The translations under genes and the position numbers were made by a program. The notes below the pieces were generated by a model. It saw nothing but the letters and a program-made list of their open reading frames with translations, was not told where the DNA came from and ran no database searches. A stretch of 45,267 nucleotides of DNA from JBFXAM01 sp050184295. Lineage in GTDB: Bacteria; Planctomycetota; Phycisphaerae; UBA1845; Fen-1342. Each line of letters starts with the position of its first letter. The stretch's first letter is position 1. The DNA is taken from the NCBI GenBank assembly GCA_050184295.1, contig JBFXAM010000028.1, positions 1 to 45,267 of the forward strand, in the 5' to 3' direction. Positions 33,973 to 43,554 of this stretch are shown one piece after another.

Positions 33973-35427
33973 CTAGATTTCCACGAGCGGCGGCTTCCTC
34001 GCGGCGCTTCGCCAGGCGCGCAGCTCGCGGCGGACCTTGGCCACGTACGCGCGCGTCTGCTGTGGCGCCAGGCCGACATACTTCCGCGCGTCGAGCAGCC
34101 TGTCCCACTTCACGCCCGCAAACGCCGGATCGCGCCGCAACCGCTCGACCAGGTCGTTCGGCTTTCCGTAGCGCTTGATCTGTTCGCCGGCGGCGTGGCT
34201 GTGTCGACGGAGCTTCTCGTGCAGTTGCTGGCGGTCGCCGCCGCGGGCCGCCGCCGCCATCAGGATGTTCTCGGTTGCGATGAACGGCAGCTCGCCGGCG
34301 ACGTGGGCCGCGATCGTCGCGGGATACACGGCCAGCCCGTCGAAGATCGAGTGCAGCAGGATCGCGAGCGCGTCCGCGGTAAGAAACGCCTCGGGCATCA
34401 CCAGCCGCTTGTTGCTCGAATCATCCAGCGTGCGCTCGAACATCTGGGCGGCGAGCGTCATTGGCGGCGACGTGGCGAGGCTCATGAGGTAGCGCGCCAG
34501 CCCGGTGGCGCGCTCGCAGCGCGCCGGGTTGCGCTTGTAGGGCATCGCCGAGCTGCCGACCTGCCCGCGCTCGAACGGCTCCTCGATCTCCTTGTGCATC
34601 GCGAGCAGGCGGATGTCGTTGCAGATGCGGTGCGCGCCGGCGGCGAACGACGCGAGCGCGTGCACGACGTCGACGTCGACCTTGCGCGAGTAGGTCTGTC
34701 CGCACACATCGACGGCTTCGTCGAAGCCCAGCTTTTTCAGAAAGAGCGCTTCGAGCCGCGCGACCTTCGCCGGGCTCCCGACGAGCGCGAGAAACGACGC
34801 CTGCGTGCCGGTCGCGCCGCGCAGCCCCCGCGCCCGCAACCCGCCGAGCGCGAGCAGCAGGTTGTGCAGGTCGCGGTGCAACTCCGCGAGCCACAGGGCC
34901 GCCCGCTTGCCGACCGTTGTGAGCTGCGCGGGTTGCAGGTGCGTGTAACCGAGCGTGGGCAGGTCGGCGAATTTCTCGCAGAAATCCGCGAGCACGCCCG
35001 CCGCCGCCACGATGCGTCCGAACACCAGCTCCAGCGCGTCGCGCATCAGCAGCAGGTCGGCGTTGTCGACCACGTCCATGCTGGTCGCGCCAAGGTGAAT
35101 CACGCCGCGCGCCCGCGGCGCCGCGTCGCCAAAAGCGTGGATGTGCGCCATCACGTCGTGGCGCGTCTTCCGCTCGTGCCGCGCCGCCGCCGCGAAATCG
35201 ATGTCGTCCACCGCGCGCCGCAAGTCGGCGACTTGCACCGCCGTGATCGGCAGCCCGACGGCGCGCTGGGCCTCGGCGAGTGCGAGCCAGATCCGCCGCC
35301 ACGTCGAGTAGCGGTGTTGCGGGCTCCAGATCGCGAGCATCTCGCGCGACGCGTAACGGCTCGCGAGCGGATGTTCAAACGCGACCGCGGACGGGTCGGC
35401 GATCGGACGCGATGCACGCTTGGGCAT
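33973..35427 (-). CDS. purB: adenylosuccinate lyase, eukaryote-like form
   Basis: 484 residues from ATG 35427. It cleaves SAICAR and adenylosuccinate, releasing fumarate, in purine synthesis. The fumarase-superfamily signature GSSAMPYKRNP is at 291-301; THLQPAQLTTVGKR near 162 and VIHLGATSMDVVDN near 109 surround the active site. The length and many segments (PLASRYAS, RHDVMAH, TGTQASFL, FERTLDDS, EAFLTADA, ELPFMATENI-like) match my recollection of animal adenylosuccinate lyase much better than of the shorter E. coli or B. subtilis PurB. A TACACT box lies 7 bases before the ATG, with no ribosome site, suggesting a leaderless message. No other purine gene is adjacent. Confidence 0.92.
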   Translation of the reverse strand: MPKRASRPIADPSAVAFEHPLASRYASREMLAIWSPQHRYSTWRRIWLALAEAQRAVGLPITAVQVADLRRAVDDIDFAAAARHERKTRHDVMAHIHAFGDAAPRARGVIHLGATSMDVVDNADLLLMRDALELVFGRIVAAAGVLADFCEKFADLPTLGYTHLQPAQLTTVGKRAALWLAELHRDLHNLLLALGGLRARGLRGATGTQASFLALVGSPAKVARLEALFLKKLGFDEAVDVCGQTYSRKVDVDVVHALASFAAGAHRICNDIRLLAMHKEIEEPFERGQVGSSAMPYKRNPARCERATGLARYLMSLATSPPMTLAAQMFERTLDDSSNKRLVMPEAFLTADALAILLHSIFDGLAVYPATIAAHVAGELPFIATENILMAAAARGGDRQQLHEKLRRHSHAAGEQIKRYGKPNDLVERLRRDPAFAGVKWDRLLDARKYVGLAPQQTRAYVAKVRRELRAWRSAARKPPLVEI

Positions 35428-35434
35428 GTCGCGT

Positions 35435-35440
35435 AGTGTA
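35435..35440 (-). promoter_or_regulatory. -10 element placed for a leaderless purB message
   Basis: TACACT on the minus strand, 7 bases before ATG 35427; same geometry as at 9771-9776. The 173-base gap to the next gene holds nothing else that I can support. Confidence 0.4.
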
Positions 35441-35600
35441 GAGCGCGGCGCGGATCCGATCACGGGCGGGAACGCCGAAGCGCGTGTGAGCGCGACGCGC
35501 CTGCAACGGCGGCACGCTGGCGGGCGCCGCGCACCCTCCTCATTTCCGCACCGGCTGTGCGCTCTGCGTCCGGCGCCGGGTCTGTGGTCTCGAAGCGGTT

Positions 35601-36779
35601 TCAGGCCTCCAGCGCCTGCCGCACGTCCGCGAGCAGGTCCGCCGGCGACTCCAGCCCGACGTGCAGCCGAATCAGCCAGTGGGGCTTGTCGCGGTCGGTG
35701 CCGAAGAACGTGCCGCCGATCGCGAGGCTCTCGTGCCCGCCCCAGCTCACGCCGTGCTGAAAGAGCTTCAGTCGATCGAGGAAACCATGGGTCGCGTCCT
35801 TGGACTGCTCGAGCGGCGAGAAGCTGAACAGCCCCGCGCAGCCGCGCATTTGACGCAGCGCGCGGGCATGACCCGGATGATCCTCAAGGCCCGGGTGGTG
35901 AACCGCTTCCACGCGCGGGTGCTCCGCGAGCATCCGCGCGATCGCCAGCGCGCTCGACTGGTGGCGGTCCATCCGCAGCGACAGCGTCCGCAGCCCGCGC
36001 AGCAGCAGCCATGCCGCGAACGGGTCCATGGTCGCGCCGCACAACTCCGTCTCGCGCAGCAGGCGCTTGCGCAGGTCGGCGTCGCGCCCCACGATCGCGC
36101 CCGCGACCACGTCGCTGTGTCCGCCGATGTACTTCGTCGCGCTGTGCGCCACCAGGTCGACGCCGAATTCGAGCGGGCATTGAAAATACGGCGTCGCCCA
36201 CGAATTGTCGAAGATCGTCAGTACGCCGCGTGCCCGGGCCGCCTGCGCGAGCGCCGGCACGTCGAGCAGCTCGAAATAGCCCGTGGTCGGGCTTTCGAGG
36301 TAAAGCAGTTTGGTTTCCGGGCGCAGCGCCGCGACAAAATCCTCCGTCGCGCCGCCCGCGACAAACGTCGTCTCGACGCCGAAGCGCCGCAGATGCTGCA
36401 AGTACCAGCGCGTCGGCGCGTACACGTTCGCGATCGACACGACGTGCGAACCCGCCTCGACGCAGATGTTCACCGCGGCGCTGATCGCGCCCATGCCCGA
36501 CGCGAAGCATTCCGCCCACGCGCCGTGCTCCAGCCGCGCCAGCTTCGCTTCCAAAACGCTCGTCGTCGGGTTCCCGCCGCGCGTGTAGTCGTAGTGCGGC
36601 GTGCCGTCGCGTTTGCGGCGGGAGAAGGCGTCGGCGTCGGGATAAAGGAACGTGGAAGTCTGGTAGATCGGCGGGGCGGCGGCGCCGCAGCGCGTGGCGG
36701 CGTCCTCGCCGTAGTGCACGCAGAGCGTCTCGAAGCCGGCGTCCGGCACCGGGTCGGCGGCGGGAATGTGCGGTTTCAT
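35601..36779 (-). CDS. Cys/Met-metabolism PLP-dependent enzyme (cystathionine beta-lyase/gamma-synthase type)
   Basis: 392 residues. Pyridoxal-phosphate enzyme of the trans-sulfuration family: the PLP Lys is Lys216 in AHSATKYIGGHSDV, DNSWATP supplies the PLP-ring Asp, and YDYTRGGNPT and CFASGMGAIS are the usual cofactor and substrate segments. SWGGHESLA near the C-terminus is typical of cystathionine beta-lyases. The choice between beta-lyase and gamma-synthase cannot be settled by eye. It lies between DUF1015 and purB in the same direction with gaps of 128 and 173 bases, so it may be read alone. A role in methionine or cysteine supply is likely. Confidence 0.88.
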   Translation of the reverse strand: MKPHIPAADPVPDAGFETLCVHYGEDAATRCGAAAPPIYQTSTFLYPDADAFSRRKRDGTPHYDYTRGGNPTTSVLEAKLARLEHGAWAECFASGMGAISAAVNICVEAGSHVVSIANVYAPTRWYLQHLRRFGVETTFVAGGATEDFVAALRPETKLLYLESPTTGYFELLDVPALAQAARARGVLTIFDNSWATPYFQCPLEFGVDLVAHSATKYIGGHSDVVAGAIVGRDADLRKRLLRETELCGATMDPFAAWLLLRGLRTLSLRMDRHQSSALAIARMLAEHPRVEAVHHPGLEDHPGHARALRQMRGCAGLFSFSPLEQSKDATHGFLDRLKLFQHGVSWGGHESLAIGGTFFGTDRDKPHWLIRLHVGLESPADLLADVRQALEA

Positions 36780-36907
36780 GCCGGCACAGTGTCGCCGCAG
36801 CCCGGCCGCGGTCAAGCGGCGAAGCAGCCCGCCGCGGCAGGCATCCGCGCGCGGCGCCTCCTTCGGGCCTCGGCCGGCAAAGGGGATTCTGACGCGGCTT
36901 GCCGCGC

Positions 36908-38194
36908 TCAGTCGAGCGGGTTGATCACCAGACCGCTCGCGAGCTTGGGGAAAAAGAACGTACTCTTTTGCGGCATCAGGTCGTTGGCCTGGCACACCGC
37001 GCGCAGCTCTTCCATCGTCGTCGGCTGCATCAAGAACGCCGTCCCGCCGGTCGGCGAGACGTCGTCGATCGCCGCCGACGCCGACTTGATGTAATGAACG
37101 TCCGGCGCCCGGCCTGCATTGAGCTTGGGCGTCACGACGCGATCGAGCAGATACGCGTGCAGGAAGGAGAGCGCCAGTCGTCGCCACGCCAGGCTGTGCT
37201 TCGGTTCGAGCGCGTCGAGCAGATCCGCGCGCTTCGGTCGAATCGAGACGTACCGGTTTTCGCCCGCGAGATACGCGCCCAGCGCCTGCGGCCCGAGTTG
37301 CGCGACGGCGCGGAGCGCGCCGTCGGCGTCGTTTGCCTCGAGCAATCCCACCGCCAGCTCGCCGTCCGCTTGAAGCTGTGCCGCTGTGACGCGCACGCCG
37401 GGCAGGGCGCGATGCGTCGGCAGGATCAGCAGCCCGGCGTCCTCCATGGCGCAGAAGACGCACAGCGTGTAATTCGCGGGATGCTCCGCCGGAAGCGCCG
37501 CGCCTTCGGCCTTGAGCGACTCGCGATAGATCAGGCTGGTTCCATAACGGTGATGTCCGTCCGCAATGTAGATCGCCTTCGCGCTCATCAGGCGGGTTAC
37601 GTCGGCGATGGCGGCGGTGTCGGAAACGACCCACAGCCGGTTCTCGACGCCATCGAGCGTCCCGTGCGCCGCAGGCTCCGGCCCGAGCGCCTGCTCCAGG
37701 CGCTGTGCGACCTGGTTGGTCGCGTCTTCGTACAGTCCGAAAATCGGGCTCAGATTGGCGGCGGTGGCGCGCATCAGGCAAAGGCGGTCTTCCTTCGGCC
37801 CGCCGAAGGTCTGCTCGTGGGGAAAGACGGCGCCGGTGCCGAAGGGTTCGAGCCTCAGGCGGGCGAAGAACATCTTCCGAACGTAGGTCTCTGAGCCGTG
37901 CGTGTACGTTTGGTGATAGACGTAAATCGATTCTCTATCATCTCTTACGAGCGTTTTGTCCGCCAGCCAGCTGCGCAGCGTGTCGGCCGCGGCCGCGTAT
38001 GCCGCCGGCGGCCCCGCGACCTTGGGCGGGACGTGTGGGAGATCGAGCTTGACGAAGTTCCGCGGATCGCGCGCCAGCAGCGCGTCCTTGTCGCGCTGGT
38101 CGAGCACGTCGTAGGGCGGCGCGAGCCGCGCGCCCAGATCGCGGCCGGCGGCGTTGGCGTATCGAATCGCGCGCAGCGGACGGACATTGCTCAT
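36908..38194 (-). CDS. DUF1015-family protein
   Basis: 428 residues; AAGGTG is 5 bases before ATG 38194. Family landmarks: the N-terminus VRPLRAIRYA followed by APPYDVLDQRDKDALLARDPRNFVKLDLP, the central IADGHHRYGTSLIYRE, and the C-terminal QKSTFFFPKLASGLVINPL. DUF1015 proteins are widespread in bacteria, always cytoplasmic and of unknown biochemical role; the conserved GHHRY looks like an active or binding site. In other genomes they are often near serine-biosynthesis genes; here serA is in the window but far away. Nothing odd in length or motifs. It is divergent from the large lipoprotein gene. Confidence 0.85.
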   Translation of the reverse strand: MSNVRPLRAIRYANAAGRDLGARLAPPYDVLDQRDKDALLARDPRNFVKLDLPHVPPKVAGPPAAYAAAADTLRSWLADKTLVRDDRESIYVYHQTYTHGSETYVRKMFFARLRLEPFGTGAVFPHEQTFGGPKEDRLCLMRATAANLSPIFGLYEDATNQVAQRLEQALGPEPAAHGTLDGVENRLWVVSDTAAIADVTRLMSAKAIYIADGHHRYGTSLIYRESLKAEGAALPAEHPANYTLCVFCAMEDAGLLILPTHRALPGVRVTAAQLQADGELAVGLLEANDADGALRAVAQLGPQALGAYLAGENRYVSIRPKRADLLDALEPKHSLAWRRLALSFLHAYLLDRVVTPKLNAGRAPDVHYIKSASAAIDDVSPTGGTAFLMQPTTMEELRAVCQANDLMPQKSTFFFPKLASGLVINPLD

Positions 38195-38274
38195 TGGGAC
38201 ACCTTTGTTTTCTCACATGTGTCGCGCGCCGTGCGATAACCCGGAGCCGGGCATGTTCGCGTATCGGGCCGCGG

Positions 38275-38303
38275 TTTATAACCCGTTGTCCTTATCTGAC
38301 TAA
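38275..38303 (-). promoter_or_regulatory. candidate promoter for the DUF1015 gene
   Basis: Minus strand TTAGTC (38303-38298), 17 bases, TATAAA (38280-38275). Good -10, weak -35. Predicted leader about 75 bases. Confidence 0.35.
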
Positions 38304-38352
38304 GAGCGAGCGCACGGCGCGTTTTTCGGGTGCCTCGACCGGCCCCTTTGCG

Positions 38353-38381
38353 TTGACTGGTCACTTGCGAACCGCTAAATT
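38353..38381 (+). promoter_or_regulatory. sigma70-type promoter for the large lipoprotein gene
   Basis: TTGACT (38353-38358), 17-base spacer, TAAATT (38376-38381). Transcription would begin near 38388, leaving a leader of about 75 bases that ends with the ribosome site GGAGG (38450-38454), 9 bases before the ATG. Confidence 0.6.
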
Positions 38382-38463
38382 GACCGAGGCGAGAATCTTT
38401 TCACAGCAGCTCCGTGCGTAGCGGTCCAAACGCGTCGCCCCTACCCGGTGGAGGCAGAACCGA

Positions 38464-41400
38464 ATGACACCCAGAAGTTCGTTTGTCGCTTGGGCTTCGT
38501 TTGCAGCGGTTCTCACGGGTGCGCTCGCACTCACGCTGTCGCTCGGCGGCTGCCCCATCGCCCAGCAGCCCGCTACGCCGTCCACCACCGATGACCAGCA
38601 GACCGACGGCGGGACTACCACCGGCAACACCAACACACGCCCCGGCGGGAGACCCATTCCACCGCCACCGGTCGATAACACCGACACCACCGGCGGATCG
38701 GGTACAGGCGGCGGCGGCAGCGGCGGCGACGTCGGCTCCGGCGGCGACACCACCTTTTCCCAGCCGATCTCCGTCGTGATCACCGTGCCGGACGGCTTCG
38801 ATATCAACATTCTGCCGACCGGCGAAGCGTTTATATCCTACGAGGTTTTCGGCGGCAATCCGACCGACGGCGCCATCAACGTCCAACTCTTTTATGACCA
38901 GGACGGACTGCCCAACACCGGCGACGAGGTCGTGCTGAAGTCCAACCTCGCCCCGCGCGGCACCGAGCGCTTTGTCCCGAACCTCGCCCCCGGCGTCTAT
39001 CGGATCGGCATTCTCGCATCCAACTCGCGCGACGCGTCGCGGACCTACGCCAACGGCCGCCTCGTGCTCGTCGGCGAAGCCGGCATCACCTTCAACCAGC
39101 CGACGCAGGACCTCCGCATCCGTCCGAATACCTCCGTGCAGGTGCAGCTCACCATCACCAGCCTCGCCGCCGCGCTCTCCTACACCGTCTTCACCGACAC
39201 CGACACCGCGCTCAACGGCAACGAACGCGTCGCGTTCAGCGCCGGCGGCCTCGGCGGAACCGGCACGATCCTCACCGACAACTTCGCACCCGGCACGTAC
39301 TTCATCGGCGTCACCGCCACCGACTCCGTCGGGCAGACCAAGACGCAGTACTTCAACACGCCCAGCGGATTCCGCCGGTTCACGATCGACCTCGCACCCA
39401 GCGTGGCCGTCTCGGCTCCGAACGACACGCAGACCATCGATCCGTCCGATCCTACGCAGCGCATCATCACCGTCGCGCTCACCGCATCGGACCCCGAAGG
39501 CGCCGCGCAGGTTCAGGTGTTCCGCGACATCGACGCGGTCTTCAACGGCAACGAGGTTCCGATCGGGGCCGCGGTGCAGCTCGATTCGCCGGCTCCGCGG
39601 AATCTCAGCTTTGATATCGACGCCTCGACGCTGCCCGCCGGCACGTTCAAGTTCGGCGCCACCGCCAACGACGGCGTCGGGCAGCCGATCGTCGCGTACG
39701 CCGCCGGCACGCGCCGCATCAACGCGCCGCCGCGCATCACCATCACGAATCCGCTCAACAATGTGAACGTCCCCGCCGGCGCCCAGGTCGTGTTGCAGTG
39801 GTCGGCGACTGATCCCGAGAATCGCATTCCGAACAACGGCGTGAACGTTCTCCTGGCTCAGGACGCCGATGCCAACGGACAGCCCGACGCGGCGCCCGTT
39901 GTGCTCGCGACATTTGGCTCGAACGTGACCAGCTTCCCGATCGACACCACGCCGCTCGTGGGTCGCTACGTCGCCGGCATCCGCGTTCGCGACGACGTGG
40001 GCGCGACCGTGACGGCGTTCGCGCCGGGCGCGATCATCGTCAACAACGACCCGCCCACGGTCGCGATCAACGAGCCCGCCGAGCCCGTCGCGGTGCGTCC
40101 CGCCGCCGGCACGACCATCCCGATGACTTTCACGGTCGGCGACCGCGAGCGTTCGCTCGCGACGCCCAGCGGGGTTCAGGTCGTTGTGGCGCGCGACGAC
40201 GACGAGGACGGCCAGCCCGACGGCGACCCCGTGCTCACGCTCAACGGTCCGTTCGGGCTCGGCTTCAATTTCTACAGCTTCGACACGACCCAGTTGCTTG
40301 CGGACGGCGTCCTGAACGACCTCGGCTACGGCCGGTTCCTGCTCGGTGTTCAGGCCCGCGACGTGGCCGGCAACATCACGCGACGGTGGGTTCCGCTCAC
40401 CGCCGACCGGGTCGCGCCGGAGATCGAACTGGTCGAGCCGACCACGTCGATCACGCGCGACCGCATCGGCGTGCTCCAGGCGATCGTCCGCGTCACGGAC
40501 ACGTCGAACGACTTCAACACCGTGCGCGTAATCCTCGACAACAACGCGGCGCCGCTCCAGCGCGAAACGAATCCGGTCGATCCGTCGGAATTCGAGATGG
40601 CGCTGATCAGCACGACGCCGACGGGAACCGAGAACCAGAACGAGTACCTGTTCGAGATCAACCTCGATCCGGCCGCCGGCGTCGCGTTGCCGGCCGACGT
40701 GTACTTCGTCTACGTCGTCGTCGACGACAACATCGGCATGACGCGCATCGAGCGGCTCGGGTTCTACAACCCGTCCGGCGAGTCGAACCCGCTCGACTTC
40801 CACACCGCGTGGATTCGCGACCGCCTGATGGGCAACGTGAATGTCGCCTGCGTCGGCAATCCTTCCCAGGCCTGCGGCCTTTCGCCCGCCGGCACGATCA
40901 TGCGCGGCTTCAACTTCAACGACCTCGCCGGCAGCGACATGGAGCGCATCGCCGACGTGACCGGCGACGACCTCGACGAAGCGCTGATCGTCTCGCGCTT
41001 CGGCAAGGCCTATCTCGTCGACCTCGGCAACGGCCTCGGTTTCGGCGAAGCGTACATGATGTACGGTGACGCCAACCGCCTGTCCGGCACGCGCACGCTC
41101 AATGCGGTCGGCCGCGGAAGCATCCCGGGCCTGATCTTCCCCGGTGTTCGCGCCGCGCTGAACCGCACCTTCATCGGCACTGAGGGCATCTCCGACGTGA
41201 CCGTCGTCGACGACATGGACGGCGACGGCATCGCCGACCTCGTCTTCGGCTTCCCGCGCGTCGAATCGGTCGCACTCAGCGTCGATGACACCCGCGTCCA
41301 GGCCGACAATCTCCGGCCCGATCTGCCGGGAATGGGCTCGCTCGAATACAACGCCTGGAACGCCCAAATGGGCGTCTGGACGCCCAACATGGCCCAGTTC

Positions 41401-43515
41401 ACCCGCGGCGGCATCGTCATTGCGTCCAGCCATAACACGATCATGACCAACCGCCTCGTGACCAACCGCAACAACGACCGTGTGCTCGATCTGCACGAGG
41501 TCGGCCAGTTGTTCGGCGGGATGAGTCGTCCCGCACCGGTGCCTTACATTCGACAGATCCTTCCAGGCATGCCTGCGAACGGCTGCGCCAACTGCGAACC
41601 CGACATGTTCGACGCCATGGGCAACTGCACGCAGGGTTGCGGCGCCTGCGGCGGCAACCAGATGAACCCGGCCGAGACGGCGTTCACCAACTGGGTGGTG
41701 CAGTGGGACGTGGTGCTCAATAATCAAGGTCCCGGCGGTTTCCACACTCCGTGGACGAATCCGCCGGCCAACCCGCCGATGTTCAACCCGGCGCCCTGGC
41801 CGTATCAGCCGTGTAATCTGTTCGGCGCGCCCTTCCCGTTCCCGTTCTATCCCGACAAGGCTGATCCCTGCACGCAGACGCCGGCGCCGCGCGGCTGCCA
41901 GTACACCAACGTGTGGTACAACTGGCCGGCGAACCGCGGGGACATGCTCTTCCCTTGCACCCGCTCGCCGGAAGGCATGACGATTACGCAGGGCTGGTGT
42001 GCCCAGGGCAACGTCGCGTGGTCCGGCTTCTACGGTCCCGAGACCAGCATCCGCCAGGATGCGATCGGCGCCCGCGTGCTCGGTCAGGCGGTCGAGAACC
42101 GCTTTGGCACGTCGGTCGCGAACGACGGCGTCTGGCTCTATGTCGCGGCGCCCAACGCCACCGCCCAGCGCGGCGACGTGCCGCTGCTTCCCACCGCCAC
42201 GCGCAACGCAAGCGGCATCATCTATCAGCTTCGGACCGACTCGGCGACGACTCCGGGCGCGCCGACCAAATCGCAGCTGTGGATGGAGCCTTACAACCGC
42301 GATCCGCAGGGTGGCGGACAGCCCGGTCCCGCGGCTTGGCCGTTCATCGACGCCGAACTTCAGAACCGCGTCGATTACACCATGCCGGTCCCGCACCAGT
42401 ACATCATCGAATCGGTCGGCTCGCTCCGCGGCAACGCGGCGTTCCCGAACGACTGGGAAGCGACCAACGGCGGCTGCCCGCCGGATTACCGCGTGCAGGG
42501 CGTCGGCCAGGACGCGGACACGTGCAGCAACTACACGCCGTATCCGGTCGACACGGCGGGTCGCAACATGGACAGCTCGCAGATCGTGGGTCCGCACGAA
42601 AACGCCCGCGTGGCGTTTGTGCGCGGCCTGGGCGATGTGAACGGCGACGGCGTGCGCGACTATGCCGTCGGCTCGCTCGAAGCCCGCGCTGACTTCGCCA
42701 ATGCGGGCAGCCCGATCGTTGGCGCCGTGTTCGTCATCTACTCGCGTCCGACGGGCGTCGAAGGCGATCTGCTCCTCGAGCGGCTCTCGCTCGCGCCGGA
42801 TAACCCCAACCGGCTCAACGGCGTGTACCTCAAGGGCGTCTCCGGCGCCGTCATCGGGCGGTCCTTCGACACCGCCGGCGACTTCGACAACGACGGCGTC
42901 GACGATGTCATCGTTGGAAACCCGGCCGGCGCAAGCGGCGCCGGCGAGGCCATCGTCGTGCTCGGCTCGCCCGCCGACGCGCTCCAGAGTCCCGCGGGCG
43001 GCTGGACGTTCGACGGCGCCGTCGCGTCCGGCCAGGCCTTGCGGTTTGTCGGCGCTGCCGCCGGCGACCTCACCGGTCAGAACGTCGCCGGGCTCGGCGA
43101 CATTGACGGCGACGGTTTCGACGACATCCTGATCTCGGCCCCGGGCGCCGCCGACCCGACCAATCCGACCAGCACGCCCGGCGTCGTCTACCTCGTCTAC
43201 GGCTCGCCCGACTATCGTTCCGACACACCGATCAATCTCGCGGACGTGGGCACCGCCGCCGTCCCCGGTGTGAAGTGGATCGGGCGCGTCAACCAGGACT
43301 TCCTGGGTGGCGACAACGGCACGACGCAGTTCAACGTCAACCCGGCCGGCGGTGCGACGCGCGTGTACTCGCGCGGCGTCGCGGCGGTGGGTGACATCGA
43401 CGGCGACGGTTTGCAGGACTACGCGATCAGTGCGATGCTGGCGGATCCGAACAACAAAACGAACGCCGGCGAAGTCTACGTGATCTACGGAAAGGGTGAT
43501 CAGAACCGGCCGTAG
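38464..43515 (+). CDS. large surface lipoprotein with Ig-like and FG-GAP repeats
   Basis: 1683 residues. A signal peptide with lipobox LGGC (Cys30) is followed by a Thr/Gly/Pro-rich linker to about residue 95. Residues of about 100-800 hold repeated Ig- or cadherin-like modules (each with VAINEPAE- or ITNPLNNV-type starts and YFIGVTATDSVGQT- or GRYVAGIRVRDDVG-type ends). From about 815 come FG-GAP (integrin-alpha-type) blades with Ca-binding loops: DVTGDDLDEALIV 833, DMDGDGIADLVFG 915, DVNGDGVRDYAVG 1390, DFDNDGVDDVIVG 1473, DIDGDGFDDILIS 1545 and DIDGDGLQDYAIS 1643 (approximate positions). Between about 1041 and 1183 a Cys/Trp/Pro-rich stretch (CANCEP, CTQGCGACGG, many W and P) interrupts the propeller. 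It likely mediates adhesion or binding at the cell surface. Own promoter and terminator; single gene. Confidence 0.85.
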   Translation: MTPRSSFVAWASFAAVLTGALALTLSLGGCPIAQQPATPSTTDDQQTDGGTTTGNTNTRPGGRPIPPPPVDNTDTTGGSGTGGGGSGGDVGSGGDTTFSQPISVVITVPDGFDINILPTGEAFISYEVFGGNPTDGAINVQLFYDQDGLPNTGDEVVLKSNLAPRGTERFVPNLAPGVYRIGILASNSRDASRTYANGRLVLVGEAGITFNQPTQDLRIRPNTSVQVQLTITSLAAALSYTVFTDTDTALNGNERVAFSAGGLGGTGTILTDNFAPGTYFIGVTATDSVGQTKTQYFNTPSGFRRFTIDLAPSVAVSAPNDTQTIDPSDPTQRIITVALTASDPEGAAQVQVFRDIDAVFNGNEVPIGAAVQLDSPAPRNLSFDIDASTLPAGTFKFGATANDGVGQPIVAYAAGTRRINAPPRITITNPLNNVNVPAGAQVVLQWSATDPENRIPNNGVNVLLAQDADANGQPDAAPVVLATFGSNVTSFPIDTTPLVGRYVAGIRVRDDVGATVTAFAPGAIIVNNDPPTVAINEPAEPVAVRPAAGTTIPMTFTVGDRERSLATPSGVQVVVARDDDEDGQPDGDPVLTLNGPFGLGFNFYSFDTTQLLADGVLNDLGYGRFLLGVQARDVAGNITRRWVPLTADRVAPEIELVEPTTSITRDRIGVLQAIVRVTDTSNDFNTVRVILDNNAAPLQRETNPVDPSEFEMALISTTPTGTENQNEYLFEINLDPAAGVALPADVYFVYVVVDDNIGMTRIERLGFYNPSGESNPLDFHTAWIRDRLMGNVNVACVGNPSQACGLSPAGTIMRGFNFNDLAGSDMERIADVTGDDLDEALIVSRFGKAYLVDLGNGLGFGEAYMMYGDANRLSGTRTLNAVGRGSIPGLIFPGVRAALNRTFIGTEGISDVTVVDDMDGDGIADLVFGFPRVESVALSVDDTRVQADNLRPDLPGMGSLEYNAWNAQMGVWTPNMAQFTRGGIVIASSHNTIMTNRLVTNRNNDRVLDLHEVGQLFGGMSRPAPVPYIRQILPGMPANGCANCEPDMFDAMGNCTQGCGACGGNQMNPAETAFTNWVVQWDVVLNNQGPGGFHTPWTNPPANPPMFNPAPWPYQPCNLFGAPFPFPFYPDKADPCTQTPAPRGCQYTNVWYNWPANRGDMLFPCTRSPEGMTITQGWCAQGNVAWSGFYGPETSIRQDAIGARVLGQAVENRFGTSVANDGVWLYVAAPNATAQRGDVPLLPTATRNASGIIYQLRTDSATTPGAPTKSQLWMEPYNRDPQGGGQPGPAAWPFIDAELQNRVDYTMPVPHQYIIESVGSLRGNAAFPNDWEATNGGCPPDYRVQGVGQDADTCSNYTPYPVDTAGRNMDSSQIVGPHENARVAFVRGLGDVNGDGVRDYAVGSLEARADFANAGSPIVGAVFVIYSRPTGVEGDLLLERLSLAPDNPNRLNGVYLKGVSGAVIGRSFDTAGDFDNDGVDDVIVGNPAGASGAGEAIVVLGSPADALQSPAGGWTFDGAVASGQALRFVGAAAGDLTGQNVAGLGDIDGDGFDDILISAPGAADPTNPTSTPGVVYLVYGSPDYRSDTPINLADVGTAAVPGVKWIGRVNQDFLGGDNGTTQFNVNPAGGATRVYSRGVAAVGDIDGDGLQDYAISAMLADPNNKTNAGEVYVIYGKGDQNRP
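41575..42015 (+). other. Cys/Trp/Pro-rich insertion within the FG-GAP propeller
   Basis: In-frame segment of about 145 residues with the Cys runs CANCEP and CTQGCGACGG, then strings such as NPAPWPYQPC and GCQYTNVWYNWPANRG. Composition is quite unlike the flanking blades, and the Cys spacing suggests disulfides outside the cell. Confidence 0.65.
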
Positions 43516-43554
43516 TACGGCGGAGCTTCCGCAGCGTTTCGACCATTCAATCGC

